The notes under the pieces were generated by a model that worked only from the letters and a program-made list of their open reading frames with translations, made no database searches and was not told the origin of the DNA. Below are positions 1-7,583 of a stretch of 27,612 nucleotides of DNA, in pieces. This DNA is from Bacteroidales bacterium (lineage in GTDB: Bacteria; Bacteroidota; Bacteroidia; Bacteroidales; WCHB1-69). How positions within the stretch are numbered: the first letter of the stretch is position 1; each line of letters opens with the position of its first letter. The position numbers and the translations under genes are program-made. The DNA lies in NCBI GenBank assembly GCA_012519525.1, contig JAAYQB010000112.1:1-27612 (forward strand). Reading direction: 5' to 3'.

Positions 1-35
1 CCTTGCTTGTCGCTAAAAATCATAAACTCCTCCTT

Positions 36-52
36 TTAGGGCTTCGCCCTAA
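36..52. repeat. short perfect hairpin in the left noncoding region
   Basis: A 7-bp perfect inverted repeat (TTAGGGC / GCCCTAA) with a 3-base loop TTC. No T-run follows on either strand, so it is not a convincing intrinsic terminator. The surrounding bases 1-225 hold no ORF that I can support; open frames there have no recognisable domain or promoter. Confidence 0.4.
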
Positions 53-225
53 CGTTCGTCAAACAGTATGATTTTTTTAACGCTCCAAGCGGCGTCTGTT
101 TTTAACGTAAAATATCCGAGGCGGAAAGAAAACTCTTTACAAACAGTTCGTTTTGACTTCTATTGCTTACTCTCATTTTCATCATTTGCTCTCGTTTTGG
201 TTTTTAAAAAGCATAAGGTGGTACA

Positions 226-711
226 CTACCAGTATTTATGGTCCTGGTGCTCTGAATTTATTTTTTTCTTTATCCGATATATATATACTTTATCAGTTAT
301 CACACTATCCCAAGTTGGTATTAAAGGTGTTCGTTTATCAAAATATAAGCCGTCCGCCGTTTTAGTCAAGTAAGGCGAGTGTTGCAAATCCTTTAATTTT
401 TTTTGATACACTATAATATAATCATAAAACTCATAATCAAGATTTTTTACTATATTATAAGCATAAGTAGAATCGTAACCTTGTTGCGGAGGGTATCTTT
501 GCTTGTAGTAATCTGTTAAAAAATATATAAATCTTTCTTCATTTTGTATGTAATGATAAGAAAACCACTGAGAATTATCAAAACTTTCATTAGGTTTATC
601 TATCTCTTCTACGAATTCAAAAGAAACTTTGCGTGGATAATAATAATATAAAATACATAATCCGACAACAAACACAACCGTTGTAACAATATATAACAAT
701 TTCTTTTTCAT
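226..711 (-). CDS. unknown membrane-anchored protein, tyrosine-rich
   Basis: A 161-residue protein that I do not recognise. It begins with lysines followed by a hydrophobic stretch (about residues 5-22, ending in a run of four tyrosines and Pro-Arg), which fits an N-terminal membrane anchor or uncleaved signal sequence with the rest outside the cytoplasm. The remainder is polar and unusually rich in Tyr (YDYIIVYQKK, QRYPPQQGYDSTYAYN). The open frame extends upstream to 828, but a TACTTTTG promoter on this strand lies at 803-810, so a start at 828 would precede transcription; the ATG at 709-711 directly before the hydrophobic segment is preferred. The leader would be about 85 nt. The gene stands alone and reads away from the tRNA gene. 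No function is assigned. Confidence 0.6.
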   Translation of the reverse strand: MKKKLLYIVTTVVFVVGLCILYYYYPRKVSFEFVEEIDKPNESFDNSQWFSYHYIQNEERFIYFLTDYYKQRYPPQQGYDSTYAYNIVKNLDYEFYDYIIVYQKKLKDLQHSPYLTKTADGLYFDKRTPLIPTWDSVITDKVYIYRIKKKINSEHQDHKYW

Positions 712-802
712 TTGATTATTTATTAAGTGTCCCCCTCTATTAGGACAGTTTTTTTTATTTGTTAATATTTTTATTTTAAAAAGAACTTCATCTTTAAGGT
801 TG

Positions 803-810
803 CAAAAGTA
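803..810 (-). promoter_or_regulatory. promoter -7 element for the unknown membrane protein gene
   Basis: Reading the minus strand this is TACTTTTG, matching the Bacteroidetes TAnnTTTG -7 consensus. It lies within a 14-bp perfect palindrome (AAAAGTATACTTTT, 804-817). The 31 bases at 801-831 match 28 of 31 bases at 12663-12693, upstream of the nuclease gene. Confidence 0.55.
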
Positions 811-878
811 TACTTTTATTTGATTCAATAGAAAAAAATAAAAAATATACCTCTCTTTTGTTTTTTTATCGCAGAGTT

Positions 879-903
879 TCTTTGCGTTCTTTGCGGTTAA
901 AAA
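879..903 (-). repeat. GCAAAG intergenic repeat, inverted copy
   Basis: The 25 bases here, read on the minus strand, are identical to plus-strand bases 12753-12777. The core has two GCAAAG units 9 bp apart preceded by TTTTTAACC. Beyond the 25 bases the match continues partially. No coding function. Confidence 0.7.
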
Positions 904-937
904 GGTAGTATCTCAAAAAATGTATCCCCGATTTATC

Positions 938-1015
938 CAATGAGTGAAAAAATCAAAAACACGTAGTTCTTAGTTAATAAATAGGTTAATTTTGAGTTGA
1001 GTCGGTTAATAATAG
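938..1015 (+). repeat. CAATGAGTG intergenic repeat module, copy A
   Basis: Starts with CAATGAGTGAAAAAA (938-952) and ends near a GAGTCGGTTAATA motif (about 1000-1012). The same start and a related end (TTTGAGTCGGT) occur at 12870-12906, and a diverged inverse copy at 11054-11110 keeps AACCGA and ACTCAAA. The internal sequence differs in length among copies. No ORF is supported here. Confidence 0.5.
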
Positions 1016-1025
1016 CAATTAAAAT

Positions 1026-1065
1026 AAAAAATAGAGTTAATAATTTAATTATCAACTCTATTTTT
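1026..1065 (-). terminator. intrinsic terminator after tRNA-Leu
   Basis: A long inverted repeat, AATAGAGTT(A) / (C)AACTCTATT, with A/T-rich inner pairs, followed on the minus strand by a run of T. It sits directly 3' of the tRNA gene on that strand. The structure is nearly symmetrical, so it could also stop plus-strand transcripts. Confidence 0.7.
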
Positions 1066-1067
1066 CG

Positions 1068-1151
1068 TACCCGAGGCCGGGATCGAACCGGCACGAGTTT
1101 AACCTCATCGGTTTTTGAGACCGACGCGTCTACCAATTCCGCCACTCGGGC
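1068..1151 (-). tRNA. tRNA-Leu, anticodon CAA
   Basis: An 84-nt type II tRNA. The acceptor stem GCCCGAG pairs with CTCGGGT (terminal G-U wobble). The D arm contains GGAATTGGTAGA. The anticodon stem TCGGT/ACCGA encloses the loop CTCAAAA, giving anticodon CAA, which reads UUG leucine codons. A variable arm with GAG/CTC stem and a T arm GCCGG-TTCGATC-CCGGC follow. The discriminator base is A, and CCA is not encoded, so it must be added enzymatically. An open frame over this region beginning MAELVDAS is the familiar spurious translation of tRNA-Leu. Confidence 0.96.
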
Positions 1152-1163
1152 TTAAAGGGCTTA

Positions 1164-1171
1164 CAAAAGTA
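1164..1171 (-). promoter_or_regulatory. promoter -7 element for tRNA-Leu
   Basis: Minus strand TACTTTTG, matching TAnnTTTG, located 12 bases upstream of the tRNA 5' end, the distance expected for a very short precursor leader. Confidence 0.6.
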
Positions 1172-1300
1172 GTTTTTTTTTGGATATAAATTACACTTTG
1201 AGAGCTACTTTTTTGCACATATAAAAATATTTTTTATAAAAATCTGATTGTCAGCGAAATAATTTTTCACAAAAACATAGATTTTATAAATATAATTCTA

Positions 1301-1308
1301 TACTTTTG
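1301..1308 (+). promoter_or_regulatory. promoter -7 element for DUF2795 gene
   Basis: TACTTTTG followed by CA, 37 bases before the ATG at 1346. It matches the Bacteroidetes -7 consensus; no clear -33 TTTG is visible at the right distance. Confidence 0.55.
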
Positions 1309-1345
1309 CAAAAAATTTAAAAATCGTATAAAAGCATAAAAAAAG

Positions 1346-1567
1346 ATGTATTGGACCTTAGAATTAGCTTCTAAATTAGAAGATGCACCTTGGCCGGCAA
1401 CCAAGGAAGAATTAATAGACTACGCCATACGTTCGGGCGCACCATTGGAAGTTGCTGAAAACTTAAGAGAGATTGAAGATGAAGGTGATATCTATGAAAC
1501 GATAGAGGATATATGGCCGGATTATCCTTCTAAAGAAGACTTCTTTTTTCATGAGGATGAATATTAA
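1346..1567 (+). CDS. DUF2795 family small acidic protein
   Basis: A 73-residue acidic protein with strong resemblance to the DUF2795 proteins found throughout Bacteroidetes: it opens MYWTLELASKLEDAPWPATK and continues with KEELIDYAIRSGAP, a helical segment, then an acidic tail rich in Asp, Glu and aromatic residues (IWPDYPSKEDFFF). Length is typical. It is likely cytoplasmic; no signal or membrane segment is seen. Biochemical role is unknown for the family. The gene is a single transcription unit: its own TAnnTTTG promoter lies upstream and a terminator hairpin follows within 15-20 bases of the stop codon. Confidence 0.85.
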   Translation: MYWTLELASKLEDAPWPATKEELIDYAIRSGAPLEVAENLREIEDEGDIYETIEDIWPDYPSKEDFFFHEDEY

Positions 1568-1581
1568 TTTAAACTTTCAAC

Positions 1582-1622
1582 AAAAAAGAGGGAGTGTGTT
1601 TTTGAATATACTCCCTTTTTAA
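1582..1622 (+). terminator. intrinsic terminator after DUF2795 gene
   Basis: Hairpin with arms AAAAAGAGGGAGT and ACTCCCTTTTT around a loop rich in T and A, ending in a T-run. It begins about 15 bases after the stop codon. Confidence 0.75.
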
Positions 1623-1677
1623 TTCTTTTTTTATGGACTATTTTCTTGTAAGGATTTTTTCTTAAAAGAAAAAGATG

Positions 1678-1685
1678 TAATTTTG
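1678..1685 (+). promoter_or_regulatory. promoter -7 element for the FGE-like/gldB/cdaA cluster
   Basis: TAATTTTG followed by CA, matching TAnnTTTG, 47 bases before the GTG start at 1733. It would drive the series of plus-strand genes up to 5758, which have short gaps and no visible internal terminator. Confidence 0.5.
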
Positions 1686-1732
1686 CATATTCGTTTAAAA
1701 TTAATAAAGAAAAAAAGAAAAACTTATTAAAA

Positions 1733-2374
1733 GTGGTGAATAAAAGAGGATTTATACTTCTTATATGGGTTGTATTATTGTGTAGAATGGAAGTTTTTGC
1801 TGTTACTTTTATTCCTCCCGGAACAACATCTTTGGATAAAAAAGCAGGAAGTTATATTGATGTTGCGGAAATTACCGTTCACGATTGGTGTGAATATTTG
1901 CAATGGCTAAAGGCAAACAAAGGCATACGTTCGGAAGAATATATCAATGCTTTGCCGGATTCTGCTATTTGTGAAAAACTATACGGTGCCGTTCGTTATT
2001 TTCAACACCCTAAATATAGAAATTATCCTATTGTCGGACTTACTTATGAGCAGGCAACCAATTACTGTCAATGGAGAAGCGATAGAGTGAATGAAAAAAT
2101 GAAAAAAGGGAAAGTAATTTATACCTTACCCGATGTGTATGATTTACAAATGGCTTATAAAAAACAGAAAAGCCCTAAAAAACTTCCTTCGACAATTGTT
2201 CCTGTAAATAAAAAAAGTAGAAAAATCAGCGGCATTGGTTATAATGTACAAGAATATACAGCCGACCCTAATGTTGTATTGATAGGGATGGAAGGAAAAT
2301 CGCTCATGTTCGACGATTTTACGGGAGTTAATCATTTGTTAGGTTTTCGATGCAAGGCTTTAATAATAAAATAA
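1733..2374 (+). CDS. exported formylglycine-enzyme-fold (SUMF1/GldK-like) protein, short form
   Basis: A 213-residue protein with an N-terminal signal peptide (hydrophobic residues about 7-24, FILLIWVVLLC then VFAV). The mature part resembles the FGE-sulfatase (SUMF1) fold seen in GldK/GldJ: PGTTSLDKK at the start, WCEYLQWL, then PIVGLTYEQATNYCQWRS, the hallmark of the family, and near the C-terminus GYNVQEYTAD, which occupies the position of the usual GNVxEW motif, and GFRCK at the end. It is shorter than typical FGE proteins and lacks much of the central region. Nothing shows that it has enzymatic cysteines, so a structural role is more likely than sulfatase activation. Two GTG codons (1733, 1736) are possible starts. 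It lies 6 bases before gldB, which supports a link to the Gld family of envelope proteins. Confidence 0.7.
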   Translation: MVNKRGFILLIWVVLLCRMEVFAVTFIPPGTTSLDKKAGSYIDVAEITVHDWCEYLQWLKANKGIRSEEYINALPDSAICEKLYGAVRYFQHPKYRNYPIVGLTYEQATNYCQWRSDRVNEKMKKGKVIYTLPDVYDLQMAYKKQKSPKKLPSTIVPVNKKSRKISGIGYNVQEYTADPNVVLIGMEGKSLMFDDFTGVNHLLGFRCKALIIK

Positions 2375-2380
2375 TAATAG

Positions 2381-3430
2381 ATGTTGTTAAATTATAGAAA
2401 TAAAAAATATTTACTTGTATTAGTCCTGTTAGGCTTGTGTTTATTGTTTATTTCTTGCCGAGAGAAAAAGAAGAAAACAACACCTAAGGTAGATAAAAAA
2501 GAAATAAGAGACATTCGGGAAAAAATGGATGTCAAGATATTGCGTTATGAAGAGCAATTGTTTACTATGAATCAGGATAGCATGGCGCAAATATTAGAAA
2601 GATTAAAAAATGACTATGCCGTGTTTTTAGGCGAACATCCGTCCACACCCGAAAACATTAAACAATTAAAAAATTTCATTAATTACAGTGTACATCAAAA
2701 AGTATATAAGGAAATAAAGAAACAATATCCCGATTTAAAAGATTTGGAAAAAGCATTTACTTCGGCATTTTCTTTCATTCAATACCATTTTGCGGAAACG
2801 ACTTTTCCGAAAATTTATACCGTATTATCGGGCTTTAACTTTGAAAGACCTATTATTTATGAAGACACTTTTCTGATTATCAATATTGATATGTATTTAG
2901 GTGCCGACTACGCTTATTATAAAAGATTAGGAGGCATGGTTCCTCAGTTCATTATTAATCATTATTCTAGAGAATATATAATGAGAGACTGTATGAGAGA
3001 AATGGCATATAAATACATGAAATACAATTTCAACACAAATTCTTTACTCGAAGAAATGCTGATTGAGGGCAAACGTTGGATGTTTGTCGAAATGACATTG
3101 CCCGACTTACACGATACGATTATTGCAGGATATACACTTGAAAAACTACAATGGGCTGAACAAAACGAATCGAATGTTTGGACATACCTAATTAATAAAG
3201 AATATTTGTATTCAAACGACAATATGATGATAAAAAAACTGATATACGAAGCCCCTTTTACCGCTTATTTTGGGAATAATTCGCCGGGACAAATAGGAAC
3301 TTGGATAGGTTGGCAGATATGTCGTTCGTGGATAAAAAACAATCCGGATAGAAAAATTACAGACTTAATGAATGAGAAAGACCCTCAAAAAATATTAAAA
3401 GAATCAAAATACAAACCTCGTAAACAATAA
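2381..3430 (+). CDS. gldB: gliding motility lipoprotein GldB
   Basis: A 349-residue GldB family protein. The N-terminus has basic residues, a hydrophobic segment (about 11-24) and a lipobox ending ISC at residue 26, so it is a predicted lipoprotein facing the periplasm. The family pattern is visible throughout: ILRYEEQLF in the first third, and in the C-terminal third GYTLEKLQWAEQNESNVW, LYSNDNMM, and SPGQIGTWIGWQICRSW. In Flavobacterium, GldB is needed for gliding, but homologues are widespread in nonmotile Bacteroidetes, so motility should not be inferred from this gene alone; no other gld core genes are in the window. It is co-directional with the FGE-like gene upstream and cdaA 15 bases downstream. 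Confidence 0.88.
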   Translation: MLLNYRNKKYLLVLVLLGLCLLFISCREKKKKTTPKVDKKEIRDIREKMDVKILRYEEQLFTMNQDSMAQILERLKNDYAVFLGEHPSTPENIKQLKNFINYSVHQKVYKEIKKQYPDLKDLEKAFTSAFSFIQYHFAETTFPKIYTVLSGFNFERPIIYEDTFLIINIDMYLGADYAYYKRLGGMVPQFIINHYSREYIMRDCMREMAYKYMKYNFNTNSLLEEMLIEGKRWMFVEMTLPDLHDTIIAGYTLEKLQWAEQNESNVWTYLINKEYLYSNDNMMIKKLIYEAPFTAYFGNNSPGQIGTWIGWQICRSWIKNNPDRKITDLMNEKDPQKILKESKYKPRKQ

Positions 3431-3445
3431 AAAACAGTAAAAATA

Positions 3446-4255
3446 ATGATGTTGCTGATAAGTTTTTTTAAAATTAGTTTTGTTGATATATTAGATATTA
3501 TATTCGTTGGAATTTTATTTTATCAATTATATCGCTTAGTTAAAGGAACAGCTGCATTAAATATTTTTATTGGGCTACTATTGTTTTATATTTTATGGAA
3601 AATAGTTGTTTTATTTCGTTTAAATTTACTTTCCGAAATATTCGGTCAGTTTATAAGCGTAGGAGTGTTAGCGTTAGTGGTTGTTTTTCAACCCGAAATA
3701 CGTAAATTCCTTTTGTTTATAGGTAGCAAGAATCCCCTTAAAAAAGCCAATATTTCGATATGGAGAGAACGAACGGAAAAAGAGGAATACCCTAAAATAA
3801 ATACCATTGTCAAAGCCTGCCAGCGGATGTCAGCGTCTAAAACAGGAGCTTTGATAGTCATCACAAAAGAACATCTATTGGAAGAATATATACAAACGGG
3901 TGAAGTAATTAATGCCAGAACATCTTTGGATTTAATCGAAACTATTTTTTTTAAAAACACACCCTTACACGACGGAGCGTTGATTATTACTAAAAAAATG
4001 ATGATTGCAGCACGATGTGTTTTACCGATTACGCGTCAGAATGATGTGCCGTCTAATTTGGGCTTACGACACAGAGCCGCTTTAGGAATTACCGAACATG
4101 CGGATTGCGTTGCTATTGTCGTTTCGGAGCAAACAGGTAAAATTTCGGTTTGTTGCGAAGGGAGAATTAATCAAAACATAACGGTCGATGATTTAAAACT
4201 TATATTAAGAAAACATTTTATAACACAAGGAATAAAAGAAAAAGTAAAAAAATAA
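3446..4255 (+). CDS. cdaA: diadenylate cyclase CdaA (c-di-AMP synthase)
   Basis: A 269-residue membrane-bound diadenylate cyclase that condenses two ATP into cyclic di-AMP. Three hydrophobic segments occupy the first 85 residues or so (around 12-27, 36-54 and 66-81). The catalytic DisA_N domain follows, with the defining motifs PLHDGALII (DGA) and GLRHRAALG (RHR), and a final strand block CVAIVVSEQTGKISV. Length and architecture match CdaA/YbbP. Two consecutive ATG codons (3446, 3449) are possible starts. In other bacteria c-di-AMP controls potassium uptake and osmotic or wall homeostasis; no obvious phosphodiesterase or regulator (GdpP, CdaR) is in this window. It is probably cotranscribed with gldB. 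Confidence 0.95.
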   Translation: MMLLISFFKISFVDILDIIFVGILFYQLYRLVKGTAALNIFIGLLLFYILWKIVVLFRLNLLSEIFGQFISVGVLALVVVFQPEIRKFLLFIGSKNPLKKANISIWRERTEKEEYPKINTIVKACQRMSASKTGALIVITKEHLLEEYIQTGEVINARTSLDLIETIFFKNTPLHDGALIITKKMMIAARCVLPITRQNDVPSNLGLRHRAALGITEHADCVAIVVSEQTGKISVCCEGRINQNITVDDLKLILRKHFITQGIKEKVKK

Positions 4256-4276
4256 CATAAAAAACATTATTAGATT

Positions 4277-5758
4277 ATGGAAAAATTTAAAAATTATATC
4301 AACGGACAATGGGTTGATGCTGTATCAGGAAAAACGTTTAAAAATATTAGTCCTGCTAATCAAGAAGACATTATTGGCGAATTTGCCTTTTCGGAGCAAG
4401 TAGATGTGGATAATGCAGTGGCAGCAGCTAAGGCAGCTTTTGAAACATGGCGATTGGTGCCTGCACCTAAGCGTGGAGATTTATTGCGTAAAGCGGGCGA
4501 TATTTTTAATCGTAGAAAAAAAGAGTTGGCTCGCATAATGACACGCGAAATGGGAAAACCTACTTTTGAAACGGAAGGCGATGTGCAAGAAGCAATAGAC
4601 ACTGCTTATTATGCAGCTTCGGAAACTCGTCGTTTGTTTGGAAATACCGTTCCAAGCGAAATGGAGAATAAGATGAATCTTTCGTTTCGTGTTCCAATAG
4701 GAGTAGTAGGAGTGATTACTGCATGGAATTTCCCCATAGCAGTTCCTTCGTGGAAAATATTACCTGCTTTAGCAGCCGGCAATACGGTAGTGTTTAAACC
4801 GTCGAAAGATGCGCCGCATTCGGGAGTTATTTTTGCGGAAATTATGGAAGAAGCAGGCTTCCCAAAAGGCGTATTCAATGTCCTTCTCGGTACCGGAAGC
4901 ATGGGCGATATGATAGTTAATCATCCCGATGTAAAAGTTGTCGGCTTTACAGGCTCGACTGAAATCGGTTGTAAAATTGCCGAAGTATGCGGACGATTAA
5001 ACAAGAGAGTTTCTTTGGAAATGGGAGGTAAAAATGCTCAAATCGTTATGGAAGACGCTAATTTAGAGTTGGCATTAGAAGGAGTTTTATGGGGAGCATT
5101 CGGAACAACGGGACAACGCTGTACGGCAACTTCCCGATTGATAGTACATAAAGATGTGTATGATAAATTTTTGAAGATGTTGAAAGAACGCACCGAAAAA
5201 CTTAAAATCGGAGACGGATTGCAAGCGGGAACGGAGATGGGACCGGTTATTCACATGAAATCGCTCGAAAACTGTGAACGTATTGTAAAAGTTGCAGTAG
5301 GAGAAGGTGGAAAATTAATTACGGGAGGCAAACGATGCAGTGAACCGGCATTACAAAAAGGATGTTTTTTCCAACCGACCATTATTGCCGATGTCGACGA
5401 AAAGCATACTATTTTTAACGAAGAAATTTTTGGTCCCGTATTGTGTGTTGCCAAAGCCGATTCGTTTGAACATGCTATATTTTTACAAAATCATTGTGAA
5501 TATGGTCTTTCCGGTTCAATTTATACGAAAGATGTCAATAGAGCATGGGTGGCGGCTCGCGAAATCCAAACAGGAATTTGCTATATCAATGCTCCCACTA
5601 TAGGTGCTGAAGCACACATGCCCTTCGGTGGAGTAAAAGGAACAGGCAACGGACACCGTGAAGGCGGTTGGACGGCTTTCGATATTTTTACGGAGTGGAA
5701 AACAGTTTATTTCGACTATTCCGATAAACTACAAAGAGCACAAATTGATAATTATTAA
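4277..5758 (+). CDS. NAD(P)-dependent aldehyde dehydrogenase
   Basis: A 493-residue aldehyde dehydrogenase oxidising an aldehyde to the carboxylic acid in the cytoplasm. Catalytic residues are all present: Asn151 in AWNFP, the general base Glu248 in LEMGGKN, and the nucleophile Cys282 in TTGQRCTATSR. The cofactor-binding segment includes VVFKPSKDAP (about 171-180) and GFTGSTEIG (about 223-231). Late motifs are NEEIFGPVL and MPFGGVKGTGNGHREGG, and the tail FDIFTEWKTVYFDYSDKLQR resembles an uncharacterised ALDH subgroup. The substrate cannot be read from sequence; lysine-degradation or ketoglutarate-semialdehyde names would be guesses. It begins 21 bases after cdaA and could also help remove aldehydes such as those derived from methylglyoxal, but this is speculation. 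Confidence 0.93.
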   Translation: MEKFKNYINGQWVDAVSGKTFKNISPANQEDIIGEFAFSEQVDVDNAVAAAKAAFETWRLVPAPKRGDLLRKAGDIFNRRKKELARIMTREMGKPTFETEGDVQEAIDTAYYAASETRRLFGNTVPSEMENKMNLSFRVPIGVVGVITAWNFPIAVPSWKILPALAAGNTVVFKPSKDAPHSGVIFAEIMEEAGFPKGVFNVLLGTGSMGDMIVNHPDVKVVGFTGSTEIGCKIAEVCGRLNKRVSLEMGGKNAQIVMEDANLELALEGVLWGAFGTTGQRCTATSRLIVHKDVYDKFLKMLKERTEKLKIGDGLQAGTEMGPVIHMKSLENCERIVKVAVGEGGKLITGGKRCSEPALQKGCFFQPTIIADVDEKHTIFNEEIFGPVLCVAKADSFEHAIFLQNHCEYGLSGSIYTKDVNRAWVAAREIQTGICYINAPTIGAEAHMPFGGVKGTGNGHREGGWTAFDIFTEWKTVYFDYSDKLQRAQIDNY

Positions 5759-5855
5759 TACTTATCAATTACGTGTATTTGGGAGGTAATATTTTTTTCT
5801 TTGCTTAAAATGAAAGTTTTTTTAATAAAAACATAAGATATTAAGAAAAAAATAT

Positions 5856-5863
5856 TACCTTTG
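5856..5863 (+). promoter_or_regulatory. promoter -7 element for the DUF6089-uppS-bamA cluster
   Basis: TACCTTTG followed by CA. It lies so close to the ATG at 5871 that translation from there would be almost leaderless, which favours the ATG at 5880 as start of the DUF6089 gene. Confidence 0.55.
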
Positions 5864-5879
5864 CAAAAAAATGTTTATA

Positions 5880-6743
5880 ATGAAACATCTATATTTAATT
5901 ATTGTTATATTTATCACTTCTTTGGGAATTTCTTATTCTCAAGTGTCTGAAATAGGCTTGGCTGGAGGTGTTTCCTTTTATTTAGGCGATATTAATCCAT
6001 CAGGAGTGTTTAAAGGTTCGCGACCTGCGGGAGGTATTATTTATCGTTACAATATTAATACATTATTGGCATTTAAGTCCTCGGTTTTGTTTGGACGTAT
6101 AGGTGCTAACGATGCCGATTATGGAAAAACAGCTGATGCGAAAGCGCGTAACTTAAGTTTTGTATCTCCTATTTCTGAAATATCGGCTCAAATGGAGTTG
6201 AATTTTTTAAGATTGTACAATGAAGAAGGAAAAAATCCGATAGCTCCTTATATATTTGCAGGAGTTGGAGTTTTTTCTTTCAATCCTCAAGCACAATCTC
6301 CTACTGATGGGAAATGGTACGACTTGCAAACACTCGGAACAGAAGGACAAGACCTTAATCAACCGGGTTATGATAAAAAACGATACTCTTTAGTGGGCGT
6401 AAGTATTCCGTTCGGAATAGGCGTGAAATATAATTTCCTTAAATATTATTCTGTAGGGCTTGAATGGGGTATGCGTCTGACTTTTACCGACTATATAGAT
6501 GACGTTAGTACTGTTTATGTAGCCGATAGCATATTAAGAATTTTTCGAAACCCTGTTGTTGCCGAGTTAGCCGATCCTGTTGATGCACATAGCAAACATA
6601 TTCCCGGAACTGCAAGAGGTAATGCTCAAACAAAGGATTGGTATTCTTTTGCGGTAGCTACATTTACCTTTAAATTGCATTACAAAAAAGGATGTTCTGC
6701 TATGGGCGTTAAATCATCACGTATGGGCAATAAACGCAGATAA
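5880..6743 (+). CDS. DUF6089 family outer-membrane beta-barrel protein
   Basis: A protein of 287 residues from the ATG at 5880 (an in-frame ATG at 5871 adds three residues but falls at the predicted transcription start). It has a signal peptide (hydrophobic core about residues 5-17, ending ISYSQ), followed by alternating hydrophobic/polar strands with family features: EIGLAGGVSFYLGDINPS, a turn around GGIIYRYNIN, FLRLYNEEGKNPIAPYIFAG, and a last strand ending in aromatic FTFKLHYKK. This is the DUF6089 pattern, a small barrel common in Bacteroidetes and frequently placed just before uppS and bamA, as here (22 bases to uppS). The function is unknown; the context points to outer-membrane assembly or structure. 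Confidence 0.85.
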   Translation: MKHLYLIIVIFITSLGISYSQVSEIGLAGGVSFYLGDINPSGVFKGSRPAGGIIYRYNINTLLAFKSSVLFGRIGANDADYGKTADAKARNLSFVSPISEISAQMELNFLRLYNEEGKNPIAPYIFAGVGVFSFNPQAQSPTDGKWYDLQTLGTEGQDLNQPGYDKKRYSLVGVSIPFGIGVKYNFLKYYSVGLEWGMRLTFTDYIDDVSTVYVADSILRIFRNPVVAELADPVDAHSKHIPGTARGNAQTKDWYSFAVATFTFKLHYKKGCSAMGVKSSRMGNKRR

Positions 6744-6765
6744 ATATTTTTTATAAATATTTATT

Positions 6766-7524
6766 ATGGTATCCATTGATGATATAAAACAAAAGACTAT
6801 TCCATCTCATATCGCCATTATCATGGATGGAAACGGACGCTGGGCTAAGCAGCAAGGGAAAGACCGTATATTTGGTCATTATCAGGGAGTTGAATCGGTA
6901 AGGGAAGCCATTAAAACCTGTGCGGAAGTAGGCGTCAGCTATTTGACGGTTTATGCTTTTTCTACGGAAAATTGGAATCGAGACCCGGCAGAAGTCAACG
7001 CACTCATGTCTTTGTTTGTCGATGCTTGTATCAAAGAAAAGGATAGTTTATACGAAAACAATATATGTGTCAAAGCCATAGGCGATATTGAGATGTTGCC
7101 GACAGATTGTCAAAAGCAATTGCAAGCATTGATAGATAAAACACAATTCAATACAGCTCTTACTTTTGTTATTGCTATTAGCTACGGTTCTCGTTGGGAA
7201 ATAAGTCGTGCCGCACGTTTGATAGCCGAAGATGTGAAAAACAATCAATTAGATGTAAATGACATCAATGAAAATACATTAGAAAAATATATACAAACCT
7301 ATCAATTGGGCATTCCTGACCCGGATTTGCTGATAAGAACAAGCAGTGAATATAGGATTAGTAATTATTTGTTATGGCAACTTGCTTATACTGAACTTTA
7401 TTTTACAAAAGTGTTGTGGCCCGATTTTACAAGAGAAAATTTGCTGAAAGCCATTGATGATTTTCAACGTCGTACTCGTCGTTTTGGAAAAACAAACGAG
7501 CAAATTTTCAATCAAACGAAATAA
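6766..7524 (+). CDS. uppS: isoprenyl transferase, undecaprenyl diphosphate synthase
   Basis: A 252-residue cis-prenyltransferase that elongates farnesyl diphosphate with isopentenyl diphosphate to C55 undecaprenyl diphosphate, the lipid carrier for peptidoglycan and surface polysaccharides. Motifs are clear: HIAIIMDGNGRWAKQQG (catalytic Asp in MDGNGRW), a GHYQGVESVREAI helix, VYAFSTENWNR, and the C-terminal PDPDLLIRTSSEYRISNYLL followed by ELYFTKVLWPDF. In most homologues the last motif reads RTSGE or RTGGE; here the glycine is a serine. It is cytosolic/peripheral to the membrane. It is followed after about 60 bases by bamA, a pairing common in bacteria. Confidence 0.96.
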   Translation: MVSIDDIKQKTIPSHIAIIMDGNGRWAKQQGKDRIFGHYQGVESVREAIKTCAEVGVSYLTVYAFSTENWNRDPAEVNALMSLFVDACIKEKDSLYENNICVKAIGDIEMLPTDCQKQLQALIDKTQFNTALTFVIAISYGSRWEISRAARLIAEDVKNNQLDVNDINENTLEKYIQTYQLGIPDPDLLIRTSSEYRISNYLLWQLAYTELYFTKVLWPDFTRENLLKAIDDFQRRTRRFGKTNEQIFNQTK

Positions 7525-7583
7525 ACAGATAAATTTAACGTTAATTGAAAAATAATTTTAATATAGATAGAGATAAATATTAT

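Noticed and set aside
68..373. Open frame of 101 codons near the left end
   Set aside because: Low-complexity hydrophobic translation, no promoter or family, and its 3' part is antisense to the tail of the better-supported minus-strand gene.
712..828. Upstream extension of the unknown membrane protein to 828
   Set aside because: The predicted promoter at 803-810 lies inside it, and the ATG at 711 directly precedes the hydrophobic anchor.
933..1145. Minus-strand open frame beginning MAELVDAS
   Set aside because: It is a translation of the tRNA-Leu gene and its terminator, a well-known artefact.
2381..3430. Evidence that the organism glides, from gldB
   Set aside because: GldB homologues occur in nonmotile Bacteroidetes, and no other core gliding or type IX secretion genes are in the window.
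4277..5758. Naming the aldehyde dehydrogenase as a methylglyoxal-detoxifying enzyme linked to mgsA
   Set aside because: It is 18 kb from mgsA, lacks the promoter repeats, and its substrate cannot be told from sequence.
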